A stretch of DNA of 64,000 nucleotides from Photobacterium kagoshimensis (GTDB lineage: Bacteria > Pseudomonadota > Gammaproteobacteria > Enterobacterales > Vibrionaceae): contig NZ_JAKJSO010000016.1 of the NCBI RefSeq assembly GCF_050337045.1, forward strand, positions 1 to 64,000, given 5' to 3'. Position numbers and translations under genes: made by a program. This document shows positions 42,003 through 50,933 of the stretch, piece after piece. Under the pieces are notes generated by a model. That model was not told the DNA's origin. It saw only the letters and a list, made by a program, of their open reading frames with translations, and did no database searches. Position 1 is the stretch's first letter; each line of letters opens with the position of its first letter.

Positions 42003-43424
42003 ATGTCAATTTCAATGAAAACTAAACTTAGCTACGGATTTGGCGCATTTGGTAAAGATTTCGCCATCACCATCGTATACATGTACTTGATGTTTTATTA
42101 CACCGATGTTGCAGGTATTTCCGCTGGTATAGTCGGCTCTATTTTCCTTATTGCCCGTATATGGGATGCTATCAATGACCCGATAATGGGTTGGATAGTT
42201 AATAGCACGCGATCACGGTGGGGAAAGTTTAAACCTTGGCTGCTAATCGGTACGCTTTCTAATTCCATTGTTCTGTTCATGCTCTTTCAAGCCCACCACT
42301 TTGAAGGCACTGCATTAATTGTTTATGCTGCTGTTACTTATATCTTGTGGGGCATGACTTACACCCTCATGGATATTCCTTTCTGGTCATTGGTCCCTAC
42401 ATTAACCATGGACAAGAAAGAACGCGAAGCACTTGTGCCGTTTCCTCGTTTTTTCGCAAGCCTAGCTTGGGCGCTATCTGCCGCCATAGCCATGCCTATT
42501 GTTGATTACTTTGGCGGTGACGATAAAGGGTATGGGTTCACTGTATTTGCTTCTATTTTGATTGGTTTCTTTATCGTCTCTACGGTTATCACGCTGACCA
42601 ATGTGAAAGAAAAATACACAACAGACAATGTTAAAGACAAAACATCGGAAACAGAAACGAGTGATCGCCTTTCGCTTAAAAAAATGCTCTCGTTGATCCA
42701 CCAAAATGATCAATTATCTAGCTTGCTATGTATGGCGCTATCAAAGAATTTAGCAGGTAACATCATCACAGGGTTTGCCGTTTACTATTTTACTTATGTA
42801 ATTGGTGATCCCGCGCTGTTCCCTTTCTATATGGCTTACGCAACCATTGCTAATCTTATTGCTACTGCACTCTTTCCTAAACTTGCAATGAAATTTACCC
42901 GCCGACAACTATGGGCGGCTTCTTGTATATGCCCACTAATAGGTTCTGGTATTTTAATTGCGATTAGCATGTTTGATGCAGCGAGTGCGTTTACCGTGAC
43001 AACCGCAGGCGTGTTTATGACTGTGGGTAATGCCCTGTTCTGGGTACTGCAAGTTATTATGGTTGCAGACACCGTTGACTATGGCGAATATAAATTAGGT
43101 ATTCGTTGTGAAAGCGTCGCTTATTCAGTTCAAACTATGGTTGTTAAAGGCGGTTCAGCACTTGCTTCATTCTTTATTGGGGTGATTTTGACAATTGTGG
43201 GCTATGTACCAAACATTGAACAATCTAGTGAAACCATCTTTGGTATGCAGTTAATTATGATAGGTTTGCCAGCTTTCTTCTATGGGCTGACCTTATTCAT
43301 ATACTTCAAATACTATAAATTGAACGGTGCGTTCCTTGAGCAAGTTCAAGCAACGATAAAGTCTAAGTATGCCGTTGATGATAATGAAACTACAGACAAC
43401 CTAGAAGTGGTTACCCAATCATAA
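42003..43424 (+). CDS. GPH-family sugar:cation symporter
   Basis: 473 aa from ATG 42003, preceded by AAGG; an open frame from 41979 adds eight residues. Twelve membrane segments. Signatures of the glycoside-pentoside-hexuronide family are KLSYGFGAFGKDFAI, FYYTDVAGISAG, ARIWDAINDPIMGW, SRWGKFKPWL and YGEYKLGIR near residue 355. Related proteins carry glucuronides, melibiose or unsaturated di- and trisaccharides with Na+ or H+. Next to the porin it probably imports an oligosaccharide (for example an unsaturated disaccharide) for GH105 and DUF2264 to hydrolyse. Confidence 0.9.
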   Translation: MSISMKTKLSYGFGAFGKDFAITIVYMYLMFYYTDVAGISAGIVGSIFLIARIWDAINDPIMGWIVNSTRSRWGKFKPWLLIGTLSNSIVLFMLFQAHHFEGTALIVYAAVTYILWGMTYTLMDIPFWSLVPTLTMDKKEREALVPFPRFFASLAWALSAAIAMPIVDYFGGDDKGYGFTVFASILIGFFIVSTVITLTNVKEKYTTDNVKDKTSETETSDRLSLKKMLSLIHQNDQLSSLLCMALSKNLAGNIITGFAVYYFTYVIGDPALFPFYMAYATIANLIATALFPKLAMKFTRRQLWAASCICPLIGSGILIAISMFDAASAFTVTTAGVFMTVGNALFWVLQVIMVADTVDYGEYKLGIRCESVAYSVQTMVVKGGSALASFFIGVILTIVGYVPNIEQSSETIFGMQLIMIGLPAFFYGLTLFIYFKYYKLNGAFLEQVQATIKSKYAVDDNETTDNLEVVTQS

Positions 43425-43439
43425 CTTAATCAAAATAAA

Positions 43440-43463
43440 GCGCCTATCCAGACAGATAGGCGC
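43440..43463 (+). terminator. Terminator of the symporter gene
   Basis: GCGCCTATC, loop CAGACA, GATAGGCGC with TTATATA after it. Confidence 0.8.
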
Positions 43464-43522
43464 TTATATATAGGTATTGATAAATAGGCACTTATATTAC
43501 GAATGCCCTCACTCACTTCAAC

Positions 43523-43747
43523 TTATTTCGCCGAAACAGGAATACCCACTCCACGCTGTGCTGCACGAGGCATAACAAAGACTACTGGCGTCCACGCAGG
43601 GATCGTTAACACGTCACCGTCCGCTTTGGCACCTTTGGCTAAATCAGAATGGTGTAATGCCAGTATTGTGGAAATCGCCTCAGCGTACAAAATGTTGCGA
43701 AGTTCATATTTATTATAAGTATCAAATAGTAATCTACGCTCTTTTGA
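43523..43747 (-). pseudogene. C-terminal remnant of a larger enzyme, perhaps GH13/pullulanase type
   Basis: Minus-strand reading frame of about 74 codons ending at TAA (plus 43523-43525). It includes LRNILYAEAISTILALHHSD, then DGDVLTIPAWTPVVFVMPRA and a tail GVGIPVSAK. No start codon exists in frame, and the frame runs back into a terminator hairpin and a stop beyond it, so it is a truncated gene end. The late TIPAWTPVVFV segment looks like the C-terminal beta-domain of alpha-amylase-family enzymes, in particular pullulanases; this is from memory and weak. Confidence 0.45.
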
Positions 43748-43750
43748 TAC

Positions 43751-43775
43751 AAAAAAGGCCGCAACGCGACCTTTT
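43751..43775 (-). terminator. Terminator of the 27-residue peptide gene
   Basis: On the minus strand AAAGGTCGC, GTT, GCGGCCTTTTTT. It lies 27 bases after the stop of the small peptide gene. Confidence 0.75.
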
Positions 43776-43801
43776 CTTACAGTAACTTGATGAAGATAAC
43801 A

Positions 43802-43885
43802 CTACGCAAAAATAGCAAATGGCGCAGCCATTGAAAGTACTAATGCAAAACCCAGAAAGTAAAAATAAACCGCTTTAAAACTCAT
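43802..43885 (-). CDS. 27-residue hydrophobic peptide gene
   Basis: Minus-strand ATG (plus 43883-43885) with a strong AAGGAG five bases upstream; 27 codons to TAG (43802-43804); begins MSFKAVYFYFLGFALVLSMA. The whole peptide is one membrane helix with a single Lys near the start. It is followed by a rho-independent terminator, so start signal, coding frame and terminator form a complete small gene. Not recognised; function unknown. Such genes are usually missed by automatic annotation. Confidence 0.65.
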   Translation of the reverse strand: MSFKAVYFYFLGFALVLSMAAPFAIFA

Positions 43886-44044
43886 ATCTTCTCCTTGAAA
43901 CTGACAGTACCATACTCAAATTATTAAGTGGCATTTTGAATGCAATATTATAGAAGCGACTAGTCTATTTCAATAAGAAGTATTTTATAAGCAACTTTCT
44001 AATCCTTTTTGCCATAAAAATGTATCTGAATGTAAATAACGTAA

Positions 44045-44063
44045 ACGATAACGATTATCAATT
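44045..44063 (+). promoter_or_regulatory. Fur box upstream of the TonB receptor gene
   Basis: ACGATAACGATTATCAATT resembles the 19-bp Fur consensus (GATAATGATAATCATTATC), with GATAA and TTATC halves in place, 58 bases before the start codon. It implies repression by iron. Confidence 0.7.
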
Positions 44064-44120
44064 CGTTACATGTAAGAATGCGCTCCCACTATGGACAGCC
44101 ATTACGCATAACTAATAAAT

Positions 44121-46181
44121 ATGAAACTAAAATTACTTTCAGTGGCCATTGCAGCCACATTAGCTTCTACCGCAGCGCTTGCTGCTGATACGCAAAAAGA
44201 AGAGACCATCGTTGTAACGGGCTCAGCCCTTGACAGTCATATCCAAACGTCTATCGATGCTGACACGCTTGAACAGAAGCAAGCATCAGACATTAAAGAT
44301 ATTTTGAACACTATGCCAAGCGTAACAGTCGACGGTAATGCCCGTTACTCACGTAAAGTATTTGTACGTGGCATGGAAGACAAATACGCGGTAGTCACTA
44401 TTGATGGTGCCCGCCAAGAAGGCCAGCTATTCCACCACACGGGCGATCAGACGATCGATCCAGAACTACTCAAAGTCGCTGAAATCGAGCTAGGTGCAAA
44501 TTCAGCACTTAGCGGTTCAGGCGTGGTAAACGGTTCATTCCGTTACGAAACCAAAGATCCTGAAGATCTGCTTAAAGAGGGAGAGACTTTTGGTGCCCGC
44601 GTTAAAACAAGCTACCAAAGCGCTTACGAACGTAAAGGCGTGAACGTCTCTGTCTACACCAAAATTAACGATCAATGGCAATTCATGGGGATTGGTAACT
44701 GGTCTGAAGATGGCGAGCTTTACATTCCTGATCACGACGCTGTAACCTCAAAGCAAGGTACTCTGAAATCAGGTATGGCAAAAGTTGTCTTCATGCCTAA
44801 TGATAACAACGAGCTCAAACTGAGTGTAAACCACTACCAAGATGGGGGTAAACGCCAACTATCAGGCGAGAAAAATGGTACGCTATACGCACACGATGAG
44901 CACAACTACAATGCCATTAGCCGCGATACCGTCACCTTCCAACACCACTATGATGCGGGTAGCGACTTAGTTAACCTTAAAACCCAGCTTTACTACAACC
45001 GCCAATATCTAAACCGCGACCAACAAATAGATTCACTATGGGATCGTGATAGTAACGGTAACTGGATTGAAGATGGCAAGGTGGACATACCTAAGCGTGA
45101 ATACAATGTAACCACTGTAGGTGGCGATATTCGCAACATATCTTGGGTAGGCGAACACGAACTGACTTACGGTTACGAAGCTTACCATGCAAAACAGTGG
45201 ATCGATGCGGATGACGGCAAGATCATCTCTGGTACGCGTAAAGGCCAAACACAAAAATACGGCATGGATGGCGGTACGGTTACGGCGCACAGCTTGTATA
45301 TTCAAGATATGTTTGAATTCAACCAATTCCGTTTAACAACCGGTCTTCGCTACGATATTCACCAATTAGGTGGGGTATTTGATGGCAACTTCAGCCAACT
45401 GTCTCCGAAATTTAAAGGTGAATACCAAGCGACAGACAAGCTGAAATTCCGCATTGGCTACGGCCGTATCTTCAAAGGTGCATCACTACCTGAAGCGCTA
45501 ACCATGAAGCCAGCCGAAAAAGTGAATCAGTCTGATACCAAAGCAATGACAGGTAACAACTACGAAGCTGGTTTCGATTACAGCTTAACGGAGTTGTTAG
45601 CGAGTGATAATGCCATTATTGGTTTCACGGGTTACCGCTACAATGTCGATAACCAAATGCACCCAACCAAGAACAACAGCACACTGTCGAACCAAAACGA
45701 TGTGCAAGTTTGGGGTACAGAAACAGTCTTCACTTACAGCCTAAACGACTTTGATCTTTACGCTAACCACTCTTATTCAAAAGGCGAGCAAACGAACCTG
45801 AAAACAGGCGTAACAAGCCACATGAATAAGACAGGCATTCACAACTTCAAAGCGGGTGTGAAATACCACTTAGACCAAGATATCGTGTTTGGTTGGGACG
45901 CACGTTACGTTCCAAGCAACAGCTACACAGACAAAGACTTGGATAAGAAAGGTAACCTAGTTGAAGAGGAAATCGAACGTAAAGGCTTCTCTACGCACAA
46001 CTTATGGGCGGCTTACAACCCATCGTTTGCGAAGGACCTAACGCTTAATCTTGCAGTCGATAACCTGTTTACCAAGAAATATGCTGAGCACACTGGCTTT
46101 GGTGTTTCTTGGGGCTCAGAGAAGTACACCAGCTACGAAGCAGGCCGTAACTTCAAAGCATCACTCGCGTACACCTTCTAA
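44121..46181 (+). CDS. TonB-dependent outer membrane receptor, iron-regulated
   Basis: 686 aa with signal peptide (cleavage after ALAAD-like site, residue about 22). A TonB box-like ETIVVTGSA near residue 29 is followed by the plug domain (DILNTMPSVTVDGNARYSRK and VFVRGMEDKYAVVTIDGARQ) and a beta-barrel ending AYTF. It imports an iron source (siderophore, haem or haem protein) using TonB-ExbBD energy; a Fur box precedes it. The plug sequence is closest to haem/haemoprotein-type receptors in my judgement, but the ligand is not certain. No ribosome site is obvious. No transporter gene is adjacent. Confidence 0.85.
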   Translation: MKLKLLSVAIAATLASTAALAADTQKEETIVVTGSALDSHIQTSIDADTLEQKQASDIKDILNTMPSVTVDGNARYSRKVFVRGMEDKYAVVTIDGARQEGQLFHHTGDQTIDPELLKVAEIELGANSALSGSGVVNGSFRYETKDPEDLLKEGETFGARVKTSYQSAYERKGVNVSVYTKINDQWQFMGIGNWSEDGELYIPDHDAVTSKQGTLKSGMAKVVFMPNDNNELKLSVNHYQDGGKRQLSGEKNGTLYAHDEHNYNAISRDTVTFQHHYDAGSDLVNLKTQLYYNRQYLNRDQQIDSLWDRDSNGNWIEDGKVDIPKREYNVTTVGGDIRNISWVGEHELTYGYEAYHAKQWIDADDGKIISGTRKGQTQKYGMDGGTVTAHSLYIQDMFEFNQFRLTTGLRYDIHQLGGVFDGNFSQLSPKFKGEYQATDKLKFRIGYGRIFKGASLPEALTMKPAEKVNQSDTKAMTGNNYEAGFDYSLTELLASDNAIIGFTGYRYNVDNQMHPTKNNSTLSNQNDVQVWGTETVFTYSLNDFDLYANHSYSKGEQTNLKTGVTSHMNKTGIHNFKAGVKYHLDQDIVFGWDARYVPSNSYTDKDLDKKGNLVEEEIERKGFSTHNLWAAYNPSFAKDLTLNLAVDNLFTKKYAEHTGFGVSWGSEKYTSYEAGRNFKASLAYTF

Positions 46182-46237
46182 TTCAGATGGGATTGATAAA
46201 TACATCAGCCCCACAGTAAATAGTCATTTAGCGCATA

Positions 46238-46267
46238 AAAAAACGGCCCAACTAATGGGCCGTTTTC
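46238..46267. terminator. Bidirectional terminator between TonB receptor and chemoreceptor genes
   Basis: AAAACGGCCCA, ACTAA, TGGGCCGTTTT with A- and T-runs on the two sides; the two genes are convergent. Confidence 0.85.
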
Positions 46268-46295
46268 ATTTAATCATACCAGCGTAATACCTAAC

Positions 46296-48293
46296 TTAGG
46301 GCATTTTGAAAATTTGCGTTTTCGCGAGTAACTCAGCCATTTGGCTTTCAACGTCACGCATTTCTTTATTGATCTCACCTACCAGCGCACCTGACGCATT
46401 TGCAAGCTCTAATAGTTCATCAATATCGGCATCCACCAGTTTAGCTGTATCTGACTGCTGCTCGGTTGCTTGCGCTATATTGGCGTTGTGATGGCTAATG
46501 TCATCCACTAACGCGTGCAATTTATCAATTGATTGCTTGGTATCACTCACGACATCACGTGTTTTAAAACTAAACTCTTTGCTGTGCTGCATGTTCTCAA
46601 ACGATGCTGTCGCATTGGTACAAATCTCGTCGAGTAAGCAACGAATATCTTCTGTCGATTGCTTACTACGACCAGCAAGTGTGCGTACTTCATCGGCAAC
46701 AACCGCAAAGCCTCGACCTTGCTCACCTGCGCGGGCGGCTTCAATTGCGGCGTTCAGTGCTAACAAGTTCGTCTGTTCTGAAATCGCATTGATCGTATCG
46801 AGGATCACAGATACGTTTTGCGTTTGCTTCTCTAGCGCTTCAAGACGACTGTAGGTTTTATCAATATCTTCAATTAACTCGTTCACCGAATTAAATGAAG
46901 AATTACTTTGTTGGTTACTGGCTTCTGCATGGCTACGCGCATCATCCGCACTTTGTTGTGCTTCAACGGTCGTCGCCGCAACTTGAGTACTGGTTTGCGT
47001 CATTTCTGTCATCGCGGTAGCGATATTTTCACACCGACGCTGGGTACGCTCACTGGCACTACTTGCTTGCTCGGCAGACTGTGTCACCATTTGTAAGCTG
47101 GCTTGCGTGGTATTTGCTAGGGTATTCACCCCTTCAATAATTTTCGCCATGTCATGAATAAGCGTATCAACACTATGGCAAATCGCACCAATCTCATCAT
47201 GATGTTCATCACCTAAGCGAATGGTCAAATCATTCTGGCTTGTCATTTGACCTAGCTTATTGGTTACCTCTTTGACACGACGCTTCATAATGCGCACGTA
47301 AATACTGGTCATCACAATAATCGGCAGTACGATCAAAAGTAGCCCTGCAATAATCATCAACTTCGCGTTTTGTGCTTGCTCTAGGTTTGTTGCTGAAATG
47401 TCCATTAACTGAGCACTAACCTGATCGCGGATGGCTTTCACCATTCCGATACGCTCTGTCGCTAACTTAAACCATGTCGTTGCCTGTGGTCCTTGGATCG
47501 CATTAAGGTTATCGCGTTGACTTAAAAATTGAGATTGAATTTGATCAACCTGTTGCCATACAGCGGCATGTTTTGCCTCTGATAGAGCCGTTAGGTTGTC
47601 ACCTTCAAACAACAGTTCCGCCTGACGTAAAGCATAATCGCCCTGCACCAAATAATTGCTGATTTGACCATAACGCATCGCGTCAGTTTTACCTGCTGCA
47701 AACACACCATTCAATGCGCCGCGTGATTTACCCGCCTCTTCTTTAATGATTAATAAAGACAGTAAACCGATACTGCTACGTTTAATTGCAGCATCATCTA
47801 ACTGTGAAATCACCAAACGAACATTATCAATGGCGAGCTGATTAAGATTTGAATAATACGCAAAAGGGGAATCTTTAATATTCAGCTGATCGACTTGACT
47901 ACGAATTGATGATTTACGGCTGAGTTCTAATAACACATCACGACCGATAGCCGTCACGTCACTCGGCACCAAATATTGTGGTTGAAAGTTTCGTAGGGCC
48001 TGCTCTGCTGCATCGGCCTTCAACCTTTGCTTTTGTAATTGCGCAACTTGAGCGCCTTTACCCTTGTTTGCTAATACGCCAGCGGTTAGACCTCGCTCCA
48101 CAGCATAGTTATGCGCCACATCATCGTACAAAGTGATTAGTGTGATCGCTTCACGCGTTACAGCTGCGTTATAACTTTTCGTCTGCGCCAGTAAAAATTG
48201 ATTCGCCAATAGTACCAACACAATAAAAAGTGGGATCCCAGAAATCAAAACCAAAGCCTGGCTTAACCGGATAGATGCCAACTTTTTCAACAT
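46296..48293 (-). CDS. Methyl-accepting chemotaxis protein with NIT sensor domain
   Basis: 665 aa. An N-terminal membrane segment (residues 13-33) precedes a large all-helical periplasmic domain of the NIT type, with HNYAVERGLTAGVLANKGKG near residue 56. A second membrane segment near residues 312-332 and HAMP follow. The signalling domain has the conserved hairpin tip EQTNLLALNAAIEAARAGEQ, then GRGFAVVADEVRTLA. NIT domains are often, but not always, nitrate/nitrite sensors. A TGTGATCTACATCAA site lies about 100 bases upstream and could bind FNR or CRP. Signals go to CheA through CheW/CheV. Confidence 0.92.
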   Translation of the reverse strand: MLKKLASIRLSQALVLISGIPLFIVLVLLANQFLLAQTKSYNAAVTREAITLITLYDDVAHNYAVERGLTAGVLANKGKGAQVAQLQKQRLKADAAEQALRNFQPQYLVPSDVTAIGRDVLLELSRKSSIRSQVDQLNIKDSPFAYYSNLNQLAIDNVRLVISQLDDAAIKRSSIGLLSLLIIKEEAGKSRGALNGVFAAGKTDAMRYGQISNYLVQGDYALRQAELLFEGDNLTALSEAKHAAVWQQVDQIQSQFLSQRDNLNAIQGPQATTWFKLATERIGMVKAIRDQVSAQLMDISATNLEQAQNAKLMIIAGLLLIVLPIIVMTSIYVRIMKRRVKEVTNKLGQMTSQNDLTIRLGDEHHDEIGAICHSVDTLIHDMAKIIEGVNTLANTTQASLQMVTQSAEQASSASERTQRRCENIATAMTEMTQTSTQVAATTVEAQQSADDARSHAEASNQQSNSSFNSVNELIEDIDKTYSRLEALEKQTQNVSVILDTINAISEQTNLLALNAAIEAARAGEQGRGFAVVADEVRTLAGRSKQSTEDIRCLLDEICTNATASFENMQHSKEFSFKTRDVVSDTKQSIDKLHALVDDISHHNANIAQATEQQSDTAKLVDADIDELLELANASGALVGEINKEMRDVESQMAELLAKTQIFKMP

Positions 48294-48844
48294 GAATCAT
48301 CCTTTTGTATTCATACATGCTCACATAGATGAGCAAATAATATATATAAGCTCATATTGTCAGATAAATATTCATATAGCGCGTGTGATCTACATCAAAG
48401 ATAAGAGAAAAGAATGAAACATATTTGTCAAAAGCAAGAGGTTAATGTGTTAAGTGTCAGTTAGTTGACCCAATGCCATTTTATTGACAAGAAAAGGTAC
48501 TACCAAAGTGTTAGTTATTTAATTTAACTGCTTAATCTTTCCATTATTTAAAGCCATGCTGAAATACACTCGTGACATAACATGACGCAAGTTACTCGAA
48601 AAAAGAGTGGTAAGTACTTTCGCATCGAATAACGAATTTAAACGTTCGCTTTTATGATCTATTTAAAGGCACAGACTCTTTAGATTAAGGCAAAATATTA
48701 TTTGGTGATTTACAGTCAATAATAAATTGTCATCTCATAAAGTATCATCAGATTAATCACTTACCTTTTTTTCTCTACTTACAACACGTTGCAAAGTAGA
48801 TTATCATTAGGTATTGGGAACGTTTCAGCATTCGAGGTAAAAGA
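48294..48844. promoter_or_regulatory. Divergent control region, MCP and cheV
   Basis: 551 bases without a gene. A palindrome TGCTCA-N6-TGAGCA is at 48318-48335, just before the MCP start. GTGATCTACATCAA (48385-48398) is one base from the FNR consensus TTGAT-N4-ATCAA, and the overlapping TGTGATCTACATCAAA also resembles a CRP site. The cheV promoter was not recognised. Confidence 0.5.
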
Positions 48845-49750
48845 ATGAAAAGCAAGGCGAGTCAATCACAGGGATTACTTCTGTTTCGTTTATCACAAGC
48901 GCAGATGTTTGCGATGGGTACACTGAAAGTACAAGAGATTGTTCCTTTTACCTCTTTCACTGCAATGCCCTACTCTCAGCAACATGTCCTTGGTGCAGTC
49001 TGTATTCGTGGTATGACAATGCCGCTGATCGACATGCCCTCAGCGATTGGTTATCGCCCAATCAGCCGTGAAGAATTTGCCAATTGCAGTATTATTATTA
49101 CCGATTGTAGCCGTACGACGGTAGGCTTCTTGGTGCGTGGTATTGATAAGATCACCGCATGTGACTGGCAAGCTATTGCGCCACCACCAGAGACACTTGG
49201 CAACAATACCTATGTCACTGGGATCACGAAAGTTGAAGACCATTTAGTGCAGCTACTGGATGTTGAGTTAATTCTGTCGCACTTAAACCCCGATGACCCA
49301 AGTACCTTGTACCCAACGTTAACGGATATTGATCGCGAAAAGCTTAAACCTATGCGCATTCTGTTAGTTGATGATTCAGGTGTGGCTCGTCGACAACTGT
49401 GTAACGCACTCGACAGTATTAATATTCCATACTTTGTTGCCACCAACGGTAACGATGCTCTCGACATCATGCAAAAATCAGCGCAAGCAGGTCACGCGGT
49501 TGATATTTTGGTGAGTGATATTGAGATGCCTGGGCTTGATGGCTATGAGCTTGCTTTTGAAGTCCAAAACACACCGCATTTAGCGCATACCTACATGATT
49601 TTGCATACCTCGCTATCAAGCGAGATCTGTGTAGAGCGAGCCCTTCAAGTGGGCGCGCATGAAGCCTTAACCAAGTTTGAAGCCAATGAGCTGGTACACG
49701 CCATGTTACGTGGCGCTAAAAAACGCCGAGAGGCAACGGCAACCGTATAA
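48845..49750 (+). CDS. cheV: CheV: CheW-receiver chemotaxis coupling protein
   Basis: 301 aa. A CheW-like domain (residues 8-155; LLLFRLSQAQMFAMGTLKVQ, VLGAVCIRGMTMPLIDM) is fused to a response-regulator receiver domain (from residue 172; MRILLVDDSGVARRQL, phosphoacceptor Asp in VDILVSDIEMPGLDGYE, Lys in EALTKFEANE). CheV couples receptors to CheA and is phosphorylated for adaptation. It is divergent from the NIT-domain receptor gene. Start ATG 48845 has GAGGTAA upstream. Confidence 0.93.
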   Translation: MKSKASQSQGLLLFRLSQAQMFAMGTLKVQEIVPFTSFTAMPYSQQHVLGAVCIRGMTMPLIDMPSAIGYRPISREEFANCSIIITDCSRTTVGFLVRGIDKITACDWQAIAPPPETLGNNTYVTGITKVEDHLVQLLDVELILSHLNPDDPSTLYPTLTDIDREKLKPMRILLVDDSGVARRQLCNALDSINIPYFVATNGNDALDIMQKSAQAGHAVDILVSDIEMPGLDGYELAFEVQNTPHLAHTYMILHTSLSSEICVERALQVGAHEALTKFEANELVHAMLRGAKKRREATATV

Positions 49751-49800
49751 TATTCAGAGCACAAACATCAAATAAGCCAAACTAGCTAGGCAGCTAACAG

Positions 49801-49835
49801 ATTGACTGATGACTGATGACTGATGACTGATGACT
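49801..49835 (+). repeat. 7-bp tandem repeat (GATGACT)
   Basis: ATTGACT followed by four perfect GATGACT units. It is intergenic, after cheV and before a terminator, so it does not alter a protein. Likely a slippage-prone microsatellite. Confidence 0.9.
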
Positions 49836-49841
49836 AATAGT

Positions 49842-49879
49842 AAAAAGCCCGAATTACACTGTAAATTCGGGCTTTTTTA
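49842..49879. terminator. Bidirectional terminator after cheV
   Basis: AAAAAGCCCGAATT, loop ACACTGTA-like centre, AATTCGGGCTTTTTT. It serves the convergent cheV and yjdM-type genes. Confidence 0.9.
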
Positions 49880-49912
49880 TCTTCATCGTGGCCTGTTATT
49901 TAGCGGCTGCGT

Positions 49913-50248
49913 TTAAGACGCTTTCTTCACAAACTTCGCTGTTACCATCATTTCACCAGCACCATCCAGTTTACAATCTAGCTGATGATCCTTCCCTTCG
50001 ACGATGCGTCGGATAACGCCTTTAGTGCCAATTTTAAGCACCAAAGAACTGCCTTTCACTTTTAAATCTTTGGCTAGCGTTATCTTATCGCCTTCTTGCA
50101 ACTGTGTACCATTGGCGTCTTTTTCTGTTGGCGCTTCATCCAGTACTTCAGAAGGGTTCCATTCGTAAGCACATTCGGGGCAGATCAAATCCTGTTGATC
50201 TTGATAAACATATTCAGAGTTACATTTGGGGCAAGGCGGTAAAGACAT
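49913..50248 (-). CDS. yjdM: PhnA/YjdM family zinc-ribbon protein
   Basis: 111 aa. The N-terminal zinc ribbon CPKCNSEYVYQDQQDLICPE (two CxxC pairs, the second completed by C after the E) is followed by the beta-barrel KOW-like domain (GDKITLAKDLKVKGSSLVLK, GTKGVIRRI). The full-length small protein is widespread; despite its old PhnA name there is no evidence for phosphonate use here, and its function is unknown. Confidence 0.92.
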   Translation of the reverse strand: MSLPPCPKCNSEYVYQDQQDLICPECAYEWNPSEVLDEAPTEKDANGTQLQEGDKITLAKDLKVKGSSLVLKIGTKGVIRRIVEGKDHQLDCKLDGAGEMMVTAKFVKKAS

Positions 50249-50436
50249 ATATTGCTACTTATTCAAATTAACCTGTCGTGTATGGTAACGGTGCGCTTTA
50301 GGTAGCGTCTAGTGCAAAGCGCCATATCCTTAAAAATCTAATCAACAAATTCTAAGCCCCGCGATTTACCGCCCATTTCAAAAAACTTTGAACTTTATCA
50401 TTTTGCTTTAGTCGTACTGACTACGTTTTCCATCAC

Positions 50437-50877
50437 ATGTACATCTGCAGCTTAGATATGCTCTCACGTCGAAACCAACACAAGCTCACTCGCAGCGCAC
50501 TATTCTTAGTGGGTTGGGTTATCTGTGTCTGTCTCGCCAGCAACATGAGCCTTCTTCAAGTCTGCAAAGTGGTTTACGCCAACAGTGATTCTGCGATTTC
50601 CGCTGTCGCGCAAGTAAGCAAAACCGATGGTAGCGATACCATTAATAAAGCCACTCAGCCCGAAGATGAGTCATCCCGTGACAAATGTGATCTCTCAGAA
50701 CACCTTATAAATTTTGATCACCACCAAATAAACGATCAAGCCATTTTTATGTACTTCGTGCTGCTCGCAATCGTGTTGTGGCTGCTCAGTACCGTCCCTT
50801 ATTTCCCGCCATTCACTGAGCCAATCCTTCATAAAGGTCGGCGAATCCATCTCAAGATTTGTGTCTTTAGAGAATGA
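50437..50877 (+). CDS. Small two-helix membrane protein before scsB
   Basis: 146 aa (or 139 aa from ATG 50458). A membrane segment near residues 18-40 and a second near 104-121 enclose a polar, probably periplasmic loop. Three Cys occur in or near the first helix (WVICVCLAS, LLQVCKVV) and one in the loop. It sits 56 bases before scsB on the same strand, the position of ScsA in Scs operons, but I do not see clear ScsA similarity. No ribosome site is evident for either ATG. Confidence 0.5.
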   Translation: MYICSLDMLSRRNQHKLTRSALFLVGWVICVCLASNMSLLQVCKVVYANSDSAISAVAQVSKTDGSDTINKATQPEDESSRDKCDLSEHLINFDHHQINDQAIFMYFVLLAIVLWLLSTVPYFPPFTEPILHKGRRIHLKICVFRE

Positions 50878-50933
50878 GAATAAGAGCGTTTAACTAACAC
50901 TCATATTATTCATTTTTTAAGGAAAAATTAGAC

